From Burkholderia pyrrocinia (GTDB taxonomy: Bacteria; Pseudomonadota; Gammaproteobacteria; Burkholderiales; Burkholderiaceae): a stretch of DNA of 64,000 bases. The translations under genes and the position numbers were made by a program. Where the stretch lies: assembly GCF_001028665.1 (NCBI RefSeq), contig NZ_CP011504.1:2294001-2358000 (forward strand), written 5' to 3'. Shown piece by piece: positions 17,822 to 27,355 of the stretch (position 1 is the first letter of the stretch; each line of letters opens with the position of its first letter). The notes under the pieces are model-generated. The model did no database searches, was not told where the DNA came from, and saw only the letters and a program-made list of their open reading frames with translations.

Positions 17822-20800
17822 TTACGCGCGTTCGAGCACGGCCATCTCCCGCACGATCACGAGCAGCACCGCGAGGCTGGCGCCGCCCGATGCGCGCAAG
17901 TCCGCGAGCAGGTGCTCGTAGCGCGCGAGCGCGGCCTCGCGGCGCTCGCGCCACGCGCCGACGATCGTCTCCGGCGTGGTCGAATCCGGCGATTCCGCGA
18001 GCGCGCTCGTCGCGAGCGTGCGCTTCAGGCGAGCGATTTCCGCGAGTGCGGCGGCACGCGCGAGCATGTCCCAGTGCGTCGGCGTCGGCAGCGTCGACGC
18101 GCGTTCGCCGATCCACCCGTAATTGAGCAGCGTGCCGAGCGAGAAATAGACGCCTGCGACGAGTTCGAGGCTGCGGTTGCAGGTCGCGGCCACTTCGGCG
18201 ATGTCGAGCAGCGCGGCCGAGATGTCGCCGCTCGCGACACGCACCGCGAGCGCGCTGTCGACGCCGGCTTCGACCAGCACGCGCTGCCGCTCGGACAACG
18301 CATCGAGCGCGTCGGCCGGCAGCAGCGACGGCAGTTGCGGCGCGAGCCGCTGCGCGGCGTCGCGGCAGCGCGCGATCAACTCGGCAACGCCGCCGTTGGC
18401 CACCGCGCCGGACTGCAGATGACGCAGGAACCATAGCGCCGCGCGCTCCAGCAACCGCGCGACGTCGACGAACATGCGCGCCTGCACGTCGTCGGCGACG
18501 CGGTTGTCGAGCGCGTCGATGTCGCGCCATACCGCATCGAGGTCGAACACGTCGCGCGCCATGATGCATGCGCGCACGATGTCGCCCGGCTTCGCGTCGG
18601 TTTCCTCCAGCAGCCGGTGTACGAACGCGCAGCCGACGCGATTGACGAGCGCATTGGTCAGGTGCGTCGCGAGTATCTCGCGGCGCAGCGGATGGCGGCG
18701 CATCGGTTCGCTGAAGCGTTGCTGCAGCGGCGTCGGGAAGTAGTCGACGAGCATCGCGGCGACGAGCGGATCTTCCGGCACGTCGGATTCGAGCAGCGCG
18801 TCGTAGAGCCACATCTTGCTGTACGCGAGCAGCACCGCGCGCTCCGGCGACGTGAGGCCGAGCTTCGCGGCTTGCCGCTCGGCGACTTCGTCGTCGGTCG
18901 GCAGGAATTCGATCACGCGGTTCAGGCGGCCCGCGCGTTCGAGCCAGCGCATCAGGCGCGCCTCGGCGTCGAGCAGCTCGACCGCATAACGGCCGGCGAT
19001 CGACAGCGCCTGCGTCTGGTAGTAGTTGTCGCGCAGCACCAGCAGCCCGACTTCGTCGGTCATCTCCGCGAGCAGCGCGTTGCGCTGCTTCTCGGTCATC
19101 TCGCCGTCGGAGACGACGAGCCCGAGCAGGATCTTGATGTTGACTTCGTGATCCGAACAATCGACGCCGGCCGAGTTGTCGATCGCATCGGTGTTGATGC
19201 GGCCGCCGCGCTGCGCGAACTCGATGCGGCCGAACTGCGTGCAGCCGAGGTTGCCGCCTTCACCGACCACCTTGCAGCGCAGGTCCGCGCCATTCACGCG
19301 CACCGCGTCGTTCGCGCGGTCGCCGACCTGCAGGTGGGTTTCGCGCGCGGCCTTCACGTAGGTGCCGATGCCGCCGTTGTACAGCAGGTCGACCGGCGCC
19401 TGCAGGATCGCGCGGATCAGCTCGGTCGGCGGCAGTGCCTGTGCGTCGATGCCGAGCGCGGCCTGCACGGCCGGCGACAGCGGGATCGTCTTCGCGGTGC
19501 GCGGATACACACCGCCGCCCGCCGAGATCGCGGCCGGATCGTAATCGGCCCAGCTCGACCGTTCGAGCGCGAACATGCGCTGACGCTCCGCAAAGCTGAT
19601 CGCGGGATCGGGGTTCGGGTCGAGGAACACGTGCCGGTGATCGAACGCGGCGACGAGCCGGATATGCGGCGACAGCAGCATCCCGTTGCCGAACACGTCG
19701 CCCGACATGTCGCCGACGCCGACCACCGTGAAGTCGGTCGTCTGCGTATCGATGCCCATCTCGCGGAAGTGCCGCTTCACCGATTCCCACGCGCCGCGCG
19801 CGGTGATCGCCATTTTCTTGTGGTCGTAGCCGACCGAGCCGCCGGACGCGAACGCGTCGTCGAGCCAGAAGCCGTATTCGTGCGAGATCGCGTTCGCGTA
19901 GTCGGAGAAGGTGGCCGTGCCCTTGTCGGCGGCGACGACCAGATACGGATCGTCGGGGTCGTGGCGCACGACGTCGGGCGGCGGCACGATCGCGTTGCCG
20001 ACCAGGTTGTCGGTGAGGTCGAGCAGGCCGCGCAGGAACGTCTGGTAGCACGCGATGCCTTCGCGCATCCACGCTTCGCGATCGCTCGGCGGCGGCGGGT
20101 TCTTCACGACGAAGCCGCCTTTCGAGCCGACCGGCACGATCACGACGTTCTTCACCATCTGCGCCTTCATCAGCCCGAGCACCTCGGTGCGGAAATCCTC
20201 GCGGCGATCCGACCAGCGCAGCCCGCCGCGCGCGACGCGCCCGCCGCGCAGGTGCACGCCCTCGACACGCGGCGAATACACCCAGATCTCGAACATCGGC
20301 TTCGGTTCGGGCAGGCCCGGCACTTTCGCCGGATTGAACTTGAACGACAGGTAGGGTTTCGATTCGCCGTTCGCGTCGAGCAGGAAGTAGTTCGTGCGCT
20401 CGGTCGCGTTGATCACGCCGAGGAACTGGCGCAGGATGCGGTCCTCGTCGAGGTTCGGCACCTGGTCGAGCGCAGCTTCGATCGCTTTCAGCAGCCGTTC
20501 GGCCTGTACGTCGCGCGTGTCGCCGGTGCGCGGATCGAAGCGCAGCAGGAACAGCTCGACGAGTTGTCGCGCGATCGCCGGATTGCCGGTCAGCGCGCGC
20601 TCGATATACGCGTCGCTGAACGTCGAGCCGACCTGCCGCAGGTATTTCGCATACGCACGCAGGATCGTCACTTCGCGCGCGCTCAGGTGCGCGCGCAGCA
20701 CGAGGCGGTTGAAGTCGTCGTTCTCGATCCGGCCGCTCCAGATCCTGTCGAACGCATCCTCGAACAGGCCTTTCACGCGCTCGATGTCGAACTCGGTATC

Positions 20801-22663
20801 GTCGGCGAGCTCGAGCCCGAAGTCGTGCACCCATGCGTGCGCGGCGTCCTGCGTCTGGATCCGGTATGGCCGTTCCTCGTCGACGCGCACGCCGAGATGC
20901 TCGAGCATCGGCAGGCTGCGCGACAGCGCGATCGGGTCGCCCGCGCGATAGACCTTGAAGCGGAACGCGCGCGCCTCGGCCTCGATCGGCCGGTACAGGT
21001 TCATCGCGAGCTGGCCCGTATCCTTCACGCGCTCGATCAACTCGATGTCGCGCACGGCCGTGCGCGCCGGATAGTCGTCGCGATAGCCGGCCGGGAACGA
21101 GTCGGCATAGCGCTGCAGCAGGCGGTTGCCTTGCTCTTCGCCGAATGCGTCGAGCAGCGCGTCGGCGAGATCGTCCTGCCAGCGGCGCGCCACCTGCACG
21201 AGCCGCGTTTCGAGCTCGCGCGTGTCGACGTCGGGCATCGTGCCCGGTTCCGCATGCACGACGAAATGAATGCGCGCGATCGCCGATTCCGACAGCAGCG
21301 GCGTGAATTCGACGTTCACGCCGTTGTATGCGTCGACGAGCAGCTTCGCGATGCGGCGGCGCAGGTCGGTGTTGTACTTGTCGCGCGGCACGAACACGAG
21401 GCACGACACGAAGCGGTCGAACCGGTCGCGGCGCACGAACAGGCGCGTGCGCTGGTGTTCCTGCAGCCGCAGGATGCCGAGCGCGATGTCGTAGAGCTGG
21501 TCTTCGTCGGCCTGGAACAGTTCGTCGCGCGGGTAGGTTTCGAGCACCGTCACGAGCGACTTGCCGAGATGCCCCTTCGGCAGGAAGCCCGCGCGCCGCA
21601 CGATGTTCGCGCACTTGCGGCGCACGATCGGGATCTCGGCGCTCGACACCATGTATGCGGTCGACGTGTAGAGCCCGATGAAGCGGCGCTCGCCGGTGAC
21701 CTTGCCGTCGGCGCCGATGAGCTTCACGCCCACGTAGTCGAGATAGCCGGGCCGGTGCACGGTCGCGCGCGAATTCGCCTTGGTCAGGAAGATCGGCCAG
21801 GAGCCGGTGATGATGTCGGCGGCGGCCGGCGGCAGCGGCGTCACGTCGGGCGCGCCCGACGTGCGCAGCGATTCGCGCAGGATGCCGAGGCCGGTGCCCT
21901 CGATGCCGCGCAGGCCGAAGCCGGTACCGTCCGACACGAGCGCGTAGTCGCGGTGGCCGAGGAACGTGAAGTGATCGGCGGACATCCATTCGAGGAACGC
22001 GCGCGCCTCGATGTCTTCCGCAGTCGATTCGCGCGCCTTCATGTCCTTGATCGTCGCGCGCGCGATGTCGACGATCTTCGGCCAGTCTTCCACCGATGCG
22101 CGCACGTCGCCGAGCACGTGCGCGATGTCGTTGCGCAAGGTGTTGAGCAGCGCTGCATCGCCGCAACGATCGACTTCGAAATGGATGAACGACGCGAGCT
22201 GCGATTGACCATCGCCGGGCGTCGCGCCGCCCGCGTCGACGCGCTCGATGCCGCCGTTGGCGCCGCGCCAGATGCGGAACACGGGGTGCAGCGCCGAATG
22301 CAGCGCGAGCCCGAGGCGGTTGACGGCCATCGTCACCGAGTCGACGAGGAACGGCATGTCGTCGTTGACGATCTCGATGACCGTGTGGTCGGAGTGCCAG
22401 CCGTGCTGCTCGAGGATCGGGTTGTACACGCGCAGCCGCTCGCTGCCGGGCACGTATTTCTGGGCGGTTTGCCAGTGCGCCATCGCGGCGCCGTACAGGT
22501 CGGCAATGCCGCGGTTCTCGAGATCGTCGGCGTCGACGAAATCGTAGTAATGACGCAGGAAAGGTTCGACGATCCGGAACGTGGCTTCGGGCAGGCGCCC
22601 GCGCGCGAATTCGACGACGTCGGAGAGCAGGTGTGCGACGACTTCCTCGTTCTTCGCTTCCAT
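17822..22663 (-). CDS. gdhZ: NAD-specific glutamate dehydrogenase, large type
   Basis: A 1613-residue NAD-dependent glutamate dehydrogenase of the 180-kDa class, which deaminates glutamate to 2-oxoglutarate and ammonia in catabolism. The long N-terminal region has ACT-like regulatory segments. The catalytic core shows RVARGGLRWSDRREDFRTE, then QMVKNVVIVPVGSKGGFV with the catalytic Lys, and GVGDMSGDVFGNGMLLSPH for NAD binding, followed by a long helical C-terminal domain. The ATG at 22663 is chosen because GGGAG stands 6 bases upstream; another ATG at 22684 has no such site. It is monocistronic and converges on the methyltransferase gene. Confidence 0.96.
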   Translation of the reverse strand: MEAKNEEVVAHLLSDVVEFARGRLPEATFRIVEPFLRHYYDFVDADDLENRGIADLYGAAMAHWQTAQKYVPGSERLRVYNPILEQHGWHSDHTVIEIVNDDMPFLVDSVTMAVNRLGLALHSALHPVFRIWRGANGGIERVDAGGATPGDGQSQLASFIHFEVDRCGDAALLNTLRNDIAHVLGDVRASVEDWPKIVDIARATIKDMKARESTAEDIEARAFLEWMSADHFTFLGHRDYALVSDGTGFGLRGIEGTGLGILRESLRTSGAPDVTPLPPAAADIITGSWPIFLTKANSRATVHRPGYLDYVGVKLIGADGKVTGERRFIGLYTSTAYMVSSAEIPIVRRKCANIVRRAGFLPKGHLGKSLVTVLETYPRDELFQADEDQLYDIALGILRLQEHQRTRLFVRRDRFDRFVSCLVFVPRDKYNTDLRRRIAKLLVDAYNGVNVEFTPLLSESAIARIHFVVHAEPGTMPDVDTRELETRLVQVARRWQDDLADALLDAFGEEQGNRLLQRYADSFPAGYRDDYPARTAVRDIELIERVKDTGQLAMNLYRPIEAEARAFRFKVYRAGDPIALSRSLPMLEHLGVRVDEERPYRIQTQDAAHAWVHDFGLELADDTEFDIERVKGLFEDAFDRIWSGRIENDDFNRLVLRAHLSAREVTILRAYAKYLRQVGSTFSDAYIERALTGNPAIARQLVELFLLRFDPRTGDTRDVQAERLLKAIEAALDQVPNLDEDRILRQFLGVINATERTNYFLLDANGESKPYLSFKFNPAKVPGLPEPKPMFEIWVYSPRVEGVHLRGGRVARGGLRWSDRREDFRTEVLGLMKAQMVKNVVIVPVGSKGGFVVKNPPPPSDREAWMREGIACYQTFLRGLLDLTDNLVGNAIVPPPDVVRHDPDDPYLVVAADKGTATFSDYANAISHEYGFWLDDAFASGGSVGYDHKKMAITARGAWESVKRHFREMGIDTQTTDFTVVGVGDMSGDVFGNGMLLSPHIRLVAAFDHRHVFLDPNPDPAISFAERQRMFALERSSWADYDPAAISAGGGVYPRTAKTIPLSPAVQAALGIDAQALPPTELIRAILQAPVDLLYNGGIGTYVKAARETHLQVGDRANDAVRVNGADLRCKVVGEGGNLGCTQFGRIEFAQRGGRINTDAIDNSAGVDCSDHEVNIKILLGLVVSDGEMTEKQRNALLAEMTDEVGLLVLRDNYYQTQALSIAGRYAVELLDAEARLMRWLERAGRLNRVIEFLPTDDEVAERQAAKLGLTSPERAVLLAYSKMWLYDALLESDVPEDPLVAAMLVDYFPTPLQQRFSEPMRRHPLRREILATHLTNALVNRVGCAFVHRLLEETDAKPGDIVRACIMARDVFDLDAVWRDIDALDNRVADDVQARMFVDVARLLERAALWFLRHLQSGAVANGGVAELIARCRDAAQRLAPQLPSLLPADALDALSERQRVLVEAGVDSALAVRVASGDISAALLDIAEVAATCNRSLELVAGVYFSLGTLLNYGWIGERASTLPTPTHWDMLARAAALAEIARLKRTLATSALAESPDSTTPETIVGAWRERREAALARYEHLLADLRASGGASLAVLLVIVREMAVLERA

Positions 22664-22852
22664 GGCGGTCTCCCGGGTGGCCATTGGCTGCTGCGTCTGT
22701 CCGGCATTATGCGCCGATTGCGTGACAAAGCGATGTGCGGGCGCACAACGGGAGGGCGCGTGAAGCGGGAGCCTGCCGCGCCCGTGGCGCGGCGCTGCAG
22801 GGGGTGACTCAGCGCGATGCTGGCGGCGCGGAAGCGACTCCGGTTTTCACGC

Positions 22853-23041
22853 TCAGCGCTCGTCGCTCCACAGCTTCCCGGCCGTCGCCCAGTTCTCCTT
22901 CTTCACGTCGGTCAGGATGATGTCGACCGAGCCCGGCGCGCAGCCGAGCGTCTCGCACGTGACGCGCGTGATTGCTTCGACGAATTCGCGCTTCTGGTCG
23001 ACGGTGCGACCTTCGAAGAGCTGGATATTGAAAGTCGGCAT
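22853..23041 (-). CDS. 4-oxalocrotonate tautomerase-family protein
   Basis: A 62-residue tautomerase-superfamily protein. After removal of Met it exposes the catalytic Pro (MPTFNIQLFEGRTVDQKREF), as needed in this family, and it carries the usual LGCAPGSVDIILTDV segment. Members isomerise enol/keto forms such as 2-hydroxymuconate, or dehalogenate small acids. It is 59 bases downstream of the class II aldolase gene on the same strand and may be co-transcribed with it. Confidence 0.92.
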   Translation of the reverse strand: MPTFNIQLFEGRTVDQKREFVEAITRVTCETLGCAPGSVDIILTDVKKENWATAGKLWSDER

Positions 23042-23100
23042 GACAGGTGCTCCGGTTGGGTTTGAACGATTCGGCCGCGATTGTGGCGAGGGGTGCGGCG

Positions 23101-23877
23101 TCAGTCGCGATACGACGGGTCGATCCGGTCGAGCCGGCGCAGCAGCGCCGGCCATTCCAGTTCGCCTTCGATCGCGCCGCCGTCGCGCAGTTGTTCGGCG
23201 GTGCGGTCGGCGACGGCCGGGTCGGGCAGCACGAGCGGCCCGCCGCCTGCCTGCGCGCGGACCTGGATGTCGCACGCCTTGATCAGCGTATCCATCAGTA
23301 CATAGGCTTCGGCAACGGTGCGGCCGACCGTCAGCGTGCCGTGATTGCGCAGCAGCATCGCGGATTTCGCGCCGAGGCTCGCGGTCAGACGCGCGCCTTC
23401 GGCCGGCGAGAACGCGAGCGCCTCGTAGTCGTGGTACGCGAGGTCGCCGTGAAAGCGCAGCGCGTGCTGCGATGCGGGCAACAGCCCGTCGCGCTGGATC
23501 GACACGGCAATCCCGGCCGTATTGTGCAGATGCATTACGCACACGGCGTCGGCGCGCGCGGCATGTACGGCCGCGTGCAGCGCGAAGCCCGTCACGTTGA
23601 CCGCGTGCTCGCTGTCGCCGATCCGGTTGCCGGCCAGGTCGATCTTCACGAGGTTCGATGCGCGGACCTCGTCGAACGCGAGGCCGAACGGGTTGATCAG
23701 GAAGTGGCCGGGTTCGCCCGGCACGGTCGCGGAAAGGTGCGTGTAGATCAGGTCGTCCCAGCCGTTCAGCGCGACGAGCCGATACGCGGCGGCGAGGTCG
23801 ACGCGCAGCCGGCGTTCGGCGTCCGAGATCGGGCCGCCGGGTTTCACGGTATCAGGACGGTGTGCGAATGACGACAT
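23101..23877 (-). CDS. Class II aldolase/adducin family protein
   Basis: A 258-residue class II aldolase/adducin-fold protein. Zn-ligand histidines appear in VMHLHNTAG (near 118) and in LLRNHGTLTVG (near 178). Family features YTHLSATVPGEPGHFLINPFG and SLGAKSAM are also present. Members cleave phosphorylated sugars or decarboxylate small acids. The substrate is not evident; bacterial homologues of this length often act in sugar-acid or aromatic side pathways. Its start overlaps the end of the urea transporter gene by 26 bases, indicating an operon, with the tautomerase as a third gene. Confidence 0.9.
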   Translation of the reverse strand: MSSFAHRPDTVKPGGPISDAERRLRVDLAAAYRLVALNGWDDLIYTHLSATVPGEPGHFLINPFGLAFDEVRASNLVKIDLAGNRIGDSEHAVNVTGFALHAAVHAARADAVCVMHLHNTAGIAVSIQRDGLLPASQHALRFHGDLAYHDYEALAFSPAEGARLTASLGAKSAMLLRNHGTLTVGRTVAEAYVLMDTLIKACDIQVRAQAGGGPLVLPDPAVADRTAEQLRDGGAIEGELEWPALLRRLDRIDPSYRD

Positions 23878-24745
23878 CGGGTTCTCCGAGGGTGAAGCGG
23901 CGCGCGACGGCCACCGTGACCCACGACGCGAGCGCGAACGGGGCCGTGAATGCGGGGATGCCCGCGCGCGTCGCGAGCCACTGGATCAACGCGGCGAGTG
24001 CGGCGGCCGCGAACGCCGCGCGCGGGCCGCGCGGCATCAGCGCGAGCGCGGCGAGCGCGCCGTTGAAGCCGAGCAGGCCGTCGGCGAACGACGTGCCGTT
24101 CGCGCCGAGCGCGAGCAGCAGTATGGTCGACACGACTGCGCCGCCGAGCGCGAATGCGGCGGCGCGGCGCGACGCGGCGGCGATGCCGGCGACAATCAGC
24201 GCGCCGGGCCACGCGCCTTGCGCGAAGGTCGTCTGCGCGACGCCCGAGAGCAGCGCGTCGGCGACGGAAGACGGCGTCAGTGCCGCGCCGACCGCGGCGT
24301 CGCCCGCATGCTGCAGCACGACAAACGGCAGCCACAGCGCGGTGACGGCCAGGCACGGGCTTGAATACGGGCACTGGCGCCAGCGGGCGAGTGGCGCGCG
24401 CGTCGCGCGCTGCACGAGTGCCGCGCCGATCGCGACCAGCGGGATCAACGCCAGGGCAGCGAGCGAATAGGGCGCGAACAGCACGGCAATCAGCGCGGCG
24501 AGCGCGCCGTTGAAGCCGTGCAGCCCCTGTTCGACGTCGCGCCGCTCGGCGCCCGTCAGCACGGCGGTCATGCTGGCGGCGGCCGAACCGATCAGCGCCG
24601 CACACGCGAGCCGTATGTCGGTCAACACCAGCGCGGCGAGCAGCATCGCGCCGGTGAGCGCATTCGCCTGCAGTACGATCTGCCCGATGCCGCGCAGAAG
24701 GATGCGCAGGTCGATCGACGGCGAAGCGGGGCGGGCGGTAGGCAT
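23852..24745 (-). CDS. Urea transporter family protein
   Basis: A 297-residue integral membrane protein of the UT-type urea transporter family (PF03253). The duplicated halves each carry the signature GFNGALAAL (residues about 74-82 and 215-223), and hydrophobic segments run throughout. It probably conducts urea, or another small amide, passively across the inner membrane. The ATG at 24745 is where the conserved region begins. No urease genes are in the window. It is the first gene of an operon with the class II aldolase. Two TTTGGGCAAT direct repeats lie in the divergent intergenic region upstream. Confidence 0.88.
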   Translation of the reverse strand: MPTARPASPSIDLRILLRGIGQIVLQANALTGAMLLAALVLTDIRLACAALIGSAAASMTAVLTGAERRDVEQGLHGFNGALAALIAVLFAPYSLAALALIPLVAIGAALVQRATRAPLARWRQCPYSSPCLAVTALWLPFVVLQHAGDAAVGAALTPSSVADALLSGVAQTTFAQGAWPGALIVAGIAAASRRAAAFALGGAVVSTILLLALGANGTSFADGLLGFNGALAALALMPRGPRAAFAAAALAALIQWLATRAGIPAFTAPFALASWVTVAVARRFTLGEPDVVIRTPS

Positions 24746-24883
24746 GATGGCGGCCGAACAGGACGAGCCGCGAGCATAGGACACAATTCCATGCACCGGA
24801 ATAGGGAATCCTGGATAGTCAGGATTTGTGGGTGATGCCCCGAACTGGGGCGTGGCGATGCCAGCCGGCCTGCGTTAACGGTT

Positions 24884-24923
24884 TTTGGGCAATTTGTCGG
24901 TTTCGGTAGCGAATTTGGGCAAT
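24884..24923. promoter_or_regulatory. Direct repeats TTTGGGCAAT, 30 bases apart
   Basis: Two exact 10-bp copies at 24884-24893 and 24914-24923 lie between the divergent urea transporter and glycolipid-binding genes. The 30-base period is close to three helical turns, as for paired binding of a regulator. No regulator is adjacent; the role is inferred. Confidence 0.4.
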
Positions 24924-25018
24924 CGCTAGCCTTTCCGCGCAAGTACGCGTTTGTTGGCGTCTTCGTTCGGGAATTTGTGCGACGATGCCCCGCATCAAGG
25001 AAACCGGGAGGCGGAACG

Positions 25019-25579
25019 ATGCGCGAAGTGCGTTGGGCGTCGCTAGAAGGCGACGGGGTCGAACATCTGACGTTCGACCGGAGCGGCGGCGGGATCGTCG
25101 TCGAAAGCGCGGTGGTCGGCCAGCGGTACGGCCGCGCATACGGGCTCGCGTATCGCGTCGAATGCGATCCGCACTGGCGCGTGACATACGCGGTGCTCAA
25201 GGTGATGGGCGGCGGCACGCTGGAATTGCGCGGCGACGGGGCAGGCCACTGGCACGACGGCGCGGGCCGCGCGCTAACCGAGCTCGACGGTTGCATCGAC
25301 ATCGACATCGCCGCAACGCCGTTCACGAATTCGCTGCCGATCGGCCGCCTCGGGCTTGCGCGCGGCGAGCGGCGGCCGATCGACGTCGCGTATGTCTCGA
25401 CGCCGGACCTGAAGGTCACGCCGGTCAAGCAGGCCTACGCATGCATCGAGCCGGGCCGGCGCTACCGCTACGAAGGCATCTTCCGGAATTTCACGGCCGA
25501 GATGGACATCGACGCCGACGGGCTCGTCGTCGACTACGAGACGCTGTTCAGACGCCTGCCAGCGCCGACGGGGCGCTGA
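25019..25579 (+). CDS. Putative glycolipid-binding protein
   Basis: A 186-residue protein of the putative glycolipid-binding family (PF06475). Typical elements are REVRWASLEGDGVEHLTF, a beta-rich middle with LAYRVECDPHWRVTYAVL, and the C-terminal FTAEMDIDADGLVVDYETLF. The ATG at 25019 follows GGGAGGCGG by 4 bases and is preferred over an upstream codon. The biochemical role is not established beyond the family name. Its 3' end overlaps the convergent alpha/beta hydrolase gene by 46 bases, so the two transcripts are complementary there. Confidence 0.85.
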   Translation: MREVRWASLEGDGVEHLTFDRSGGGIVVESAVVGQRYGRAYGLAYRVECDPHWRVTYAVLKVMGGGTLELRGDGAGHWHDGAGRALTELDGCIDIDIAATPFTNSLPIGRLGLARGERRPIDVAYVSTPDLKVTPVKQAYACIEPGRRYRYEGIFRNFTAEMDIDADGLVVDYETLFRRLPAPTGR

Positions 25580-26445
25580 ACCGCGGCGTTCGTGACCGCC
25601 GGCCGCTCCTGCGCGGACGCGAAACGGTCGATCCGCGACGCGATCATGTCCGGGTGGCGCAGCACGATCCAGTGCGTGCCGTCGATTTCCTCGCGCACGT
25701 GGTCGCCGAGCCAGCGGTCGAGGTCGACCGACATCTCGGGCGTGACATAACGGTCGCGCACCGGCACCAGGATCTGCACGGGCGCCTGCGCGTACCGTTC
25801 GCGCGGCTTGCGCGCCCGTGCGATGAAGTTCGCGCGATACAGCTGCAGGCCGTTCAGCGCATTCTTCAGCTGCACGGGATCGCGCTCGGCACGCACGCGC
25901 TCGGTGAGCTGCAGCCAGCGCGGCCACAGCGCCGCACCGCCGAGCCGCCACACCAGCGACGGCACGAGCGGCAGGTGGAAGAACGCGATGTACCACGATT
26001 TCAGGCTCTGCTTGAGCCGCAGCTTCGCGCGGAACACGTGATCGAGGCACGGGCCCGAGATCGACGTGTACGACGCGATCCGGCCGCGGAACGCGGGGTC
26101 GGTCACGGCCTCCCAGCACTGGATCGAGCCCCAGTCGTGGCCGACGAGGTGGAACGGCCGGCCGCCGCAGGTCGCGTCGGCCACCGCCTTCAGGTCGTCG
26201 GCGAGCCGCGCGAGCGTGTAGTCGGCGCGGCGGCGCGGCGCATCGGACGCGCCGGCGCCGCGCACGTCGTACGCGATCACGCGGTAGCGCTTCGCGAGCC
26301 GCGCGCGGATCGGCGCCCACACGGCCGCCGAATCGGGGTAGCCGTGCACGAGGATCAGCGGCGGCGCGCGACGCGATCCGCTTACGTAGACGGCGAGCTT
26401 CACGTCGCCGGACTGGACGGTCAGCATCTCGTGTGCGCGCGCCAT
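25534..26445 (-). CDS. Alpha/beta hydrolase, epoxide hydrolase-like
   Basis: A 303-residue alpha/beta-hydrolase. The oxyanion motif HGYPDSAAVW is at about 34-43, the nucleophile elbow GHDWGS holds an Asp (as in epoxide hydrolases and dehalogenases), the acid region is VRDRYVTPEMS, and the final His lies in DGTHWIVLRHPD. The Asp nucleophile argues for epoxide-hydrolase-type chemistry, but esterase activity on Baeyer-Villiger products cannot be excluded. It is the last gene of the - strand operon, 4 bases after the PF10118 gene. Its 3' end overlaps the convergent glycolipid-binding gene. Confidence 0.9.
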   Translation of the reverse strand: MARAHEMLTVQSGDVKLAVYVSGSRRAPPLILVHGYPDSAAVWAPIRARLAKRYRVIAYDVRGAGASDAPRRRADYTLARLADDLKAVADATCGGRPFHLVGHDWGSIQCWEAVTDPAFRGRIASYTSISGPCLDHVFRAKLRLKQSLKSWYIAFFHLPLVPSLVWRLGGAALWPRWLQLTERVRAERDPVQLKNALNGLQLYRANFIARARKPRERYAQAPVQILVPVRDRYVTPEMSVDLDRWLGDHVREEIDGTHWIVLRHPDMIASRIDRFASAQERPAVTNAAVQRPVGAGRRLNSVS

Positions 26446-26449
26446 TGCG

Positions 26450-27355
26450 TCATGCCTGCGGAACCGGATGCAGCGGCACGCGGCGCGGGGCGGCCTGCGC
26501 CGCGTAGCGCGCGTTGGTCGCGTCGATGTTCTCGAGCAGCGTGTCGAGCCCCTGCAGGTACTGGTGGTTGTCGTGGTCCCACGGATGGAAGCCCGGGCGG
26601 AAGTAGTCGAGCCATTCGCGCGCGATGCTCGGGAATACGCCGTGCTTCGGGCCGTACAGATACTTCACGAGGCGCCACATGCCGCCGAACTTGCCGTGTT
26701 CGCGACGGTGCGCGCGCATCAGGCGCACGTGGAAGTCGAACACGATCGTCCAGAAGAACACGGTCGTCGTCAGCATCGTGCCCGTGCGCAGCAGGTAGCT
26801 GCCAAGGCCGGGTTTCATCACGGCGGTCCATACGTCGTAGGACACGGCCTTGTGCTCGGTTTCCTCCATCGCATGCCACATCCACATCTGCTGGTAGCCT
26901 TCGACCGATCCGTCGATCCGGTGCTCGTGGCCCGACAGCAACTGGTTCGCGAGGATCGCCGTGTAGTGCTCGAGCGCGATCGTGATCGCGAGCTGCATCG
27001 AATGCGGCAGCGCCTTCTTGAACCAGCCGAGGATCGTCCACAGGCGCCTGTCGAGCTTGTGCGCGGGCAGGCCCGACGCCTGCAGCAGGTCGTTGTATTC
27101 GATGTGTTCGCGCGTGTGCATCGCTTCCTGGCCGATGAAGCCGAGCACCTGCTTCTTCAGCTCGGGATCCTCGATCCGGTCGCGGTAGTTGCGCACCGAA
27201 TCCATGAAGAAGCGTTCGCCGGCCGGGAACAGCAGCGACAGCGCGTTCATGAAGTGCGTGACCGGCACGCCCTGCACGTGCCAGTCCTTCGCGTGTTCCG
27301 GCGGCAGCGCGAAACGGATGTCGCGCCGCACGGGCATCATGTTCGGGGTCGTCAT
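26450..27355 (-). CDS. PF10118 protein, possible di-iron enzyme
   Basis: A 301-residue protein of the family annotated as predicted metal-dependent hydrolase (PF10118). The acidic/histidine pattern reads Glu47 (PAGERFF), Glu77-x-x-His80 (GQEAMHTREH), Glu129-His130 (ALEHYTA) and Glu165-x-x-His168 (MEETEHKAV). That order and spacing resemble a four-helix ferritin-like di-iron site rather than a classical hydrolase. A hydrophobic stretch at about 195-212 may contact the membrane. The start overlaps the SDR stop (ATGA at 27352-27355), so the proteins are coupled. The family call is firm; di-iron chemistry is inferred. Confidence 0.85.
   Translation of the reverse strand: MTTPNMMPVRRDIRFALPPEHAKDWHVQGVPVTHFMNALSLLFPAGERFFMDSVRNYRDRIEDPELKKQVLGFIGQEAMHTREHIEYNDLLQASGLPAHKLDRRLWTILGWFKKALPHSMQLAITIALEHYTAILANQLLSGHEHRIDGSVEGYQQMWMWHAMEETEHKAVSYDVWTAVMKPGLGSYLLRTGTMLTTTVFFWTIVFDFHVRLMRAHRREHGKFGGMWRLVKYLYGPKHGVFPSIAREWLDYFRPGFHPWDHDNHQYLQGLDTLLENIDATNARYAAQAAPRRVPLHPVPQA

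Noticed and set aside
18617..22807. 1396-codon + strand frame opposite the glutamate dehydrogenase gene
   Set aside because: It is an antisense shadow of gdhZ, with Arg/His/Asp/Val-rich composition and no motifs, while gdhZ matches its family along its full length.
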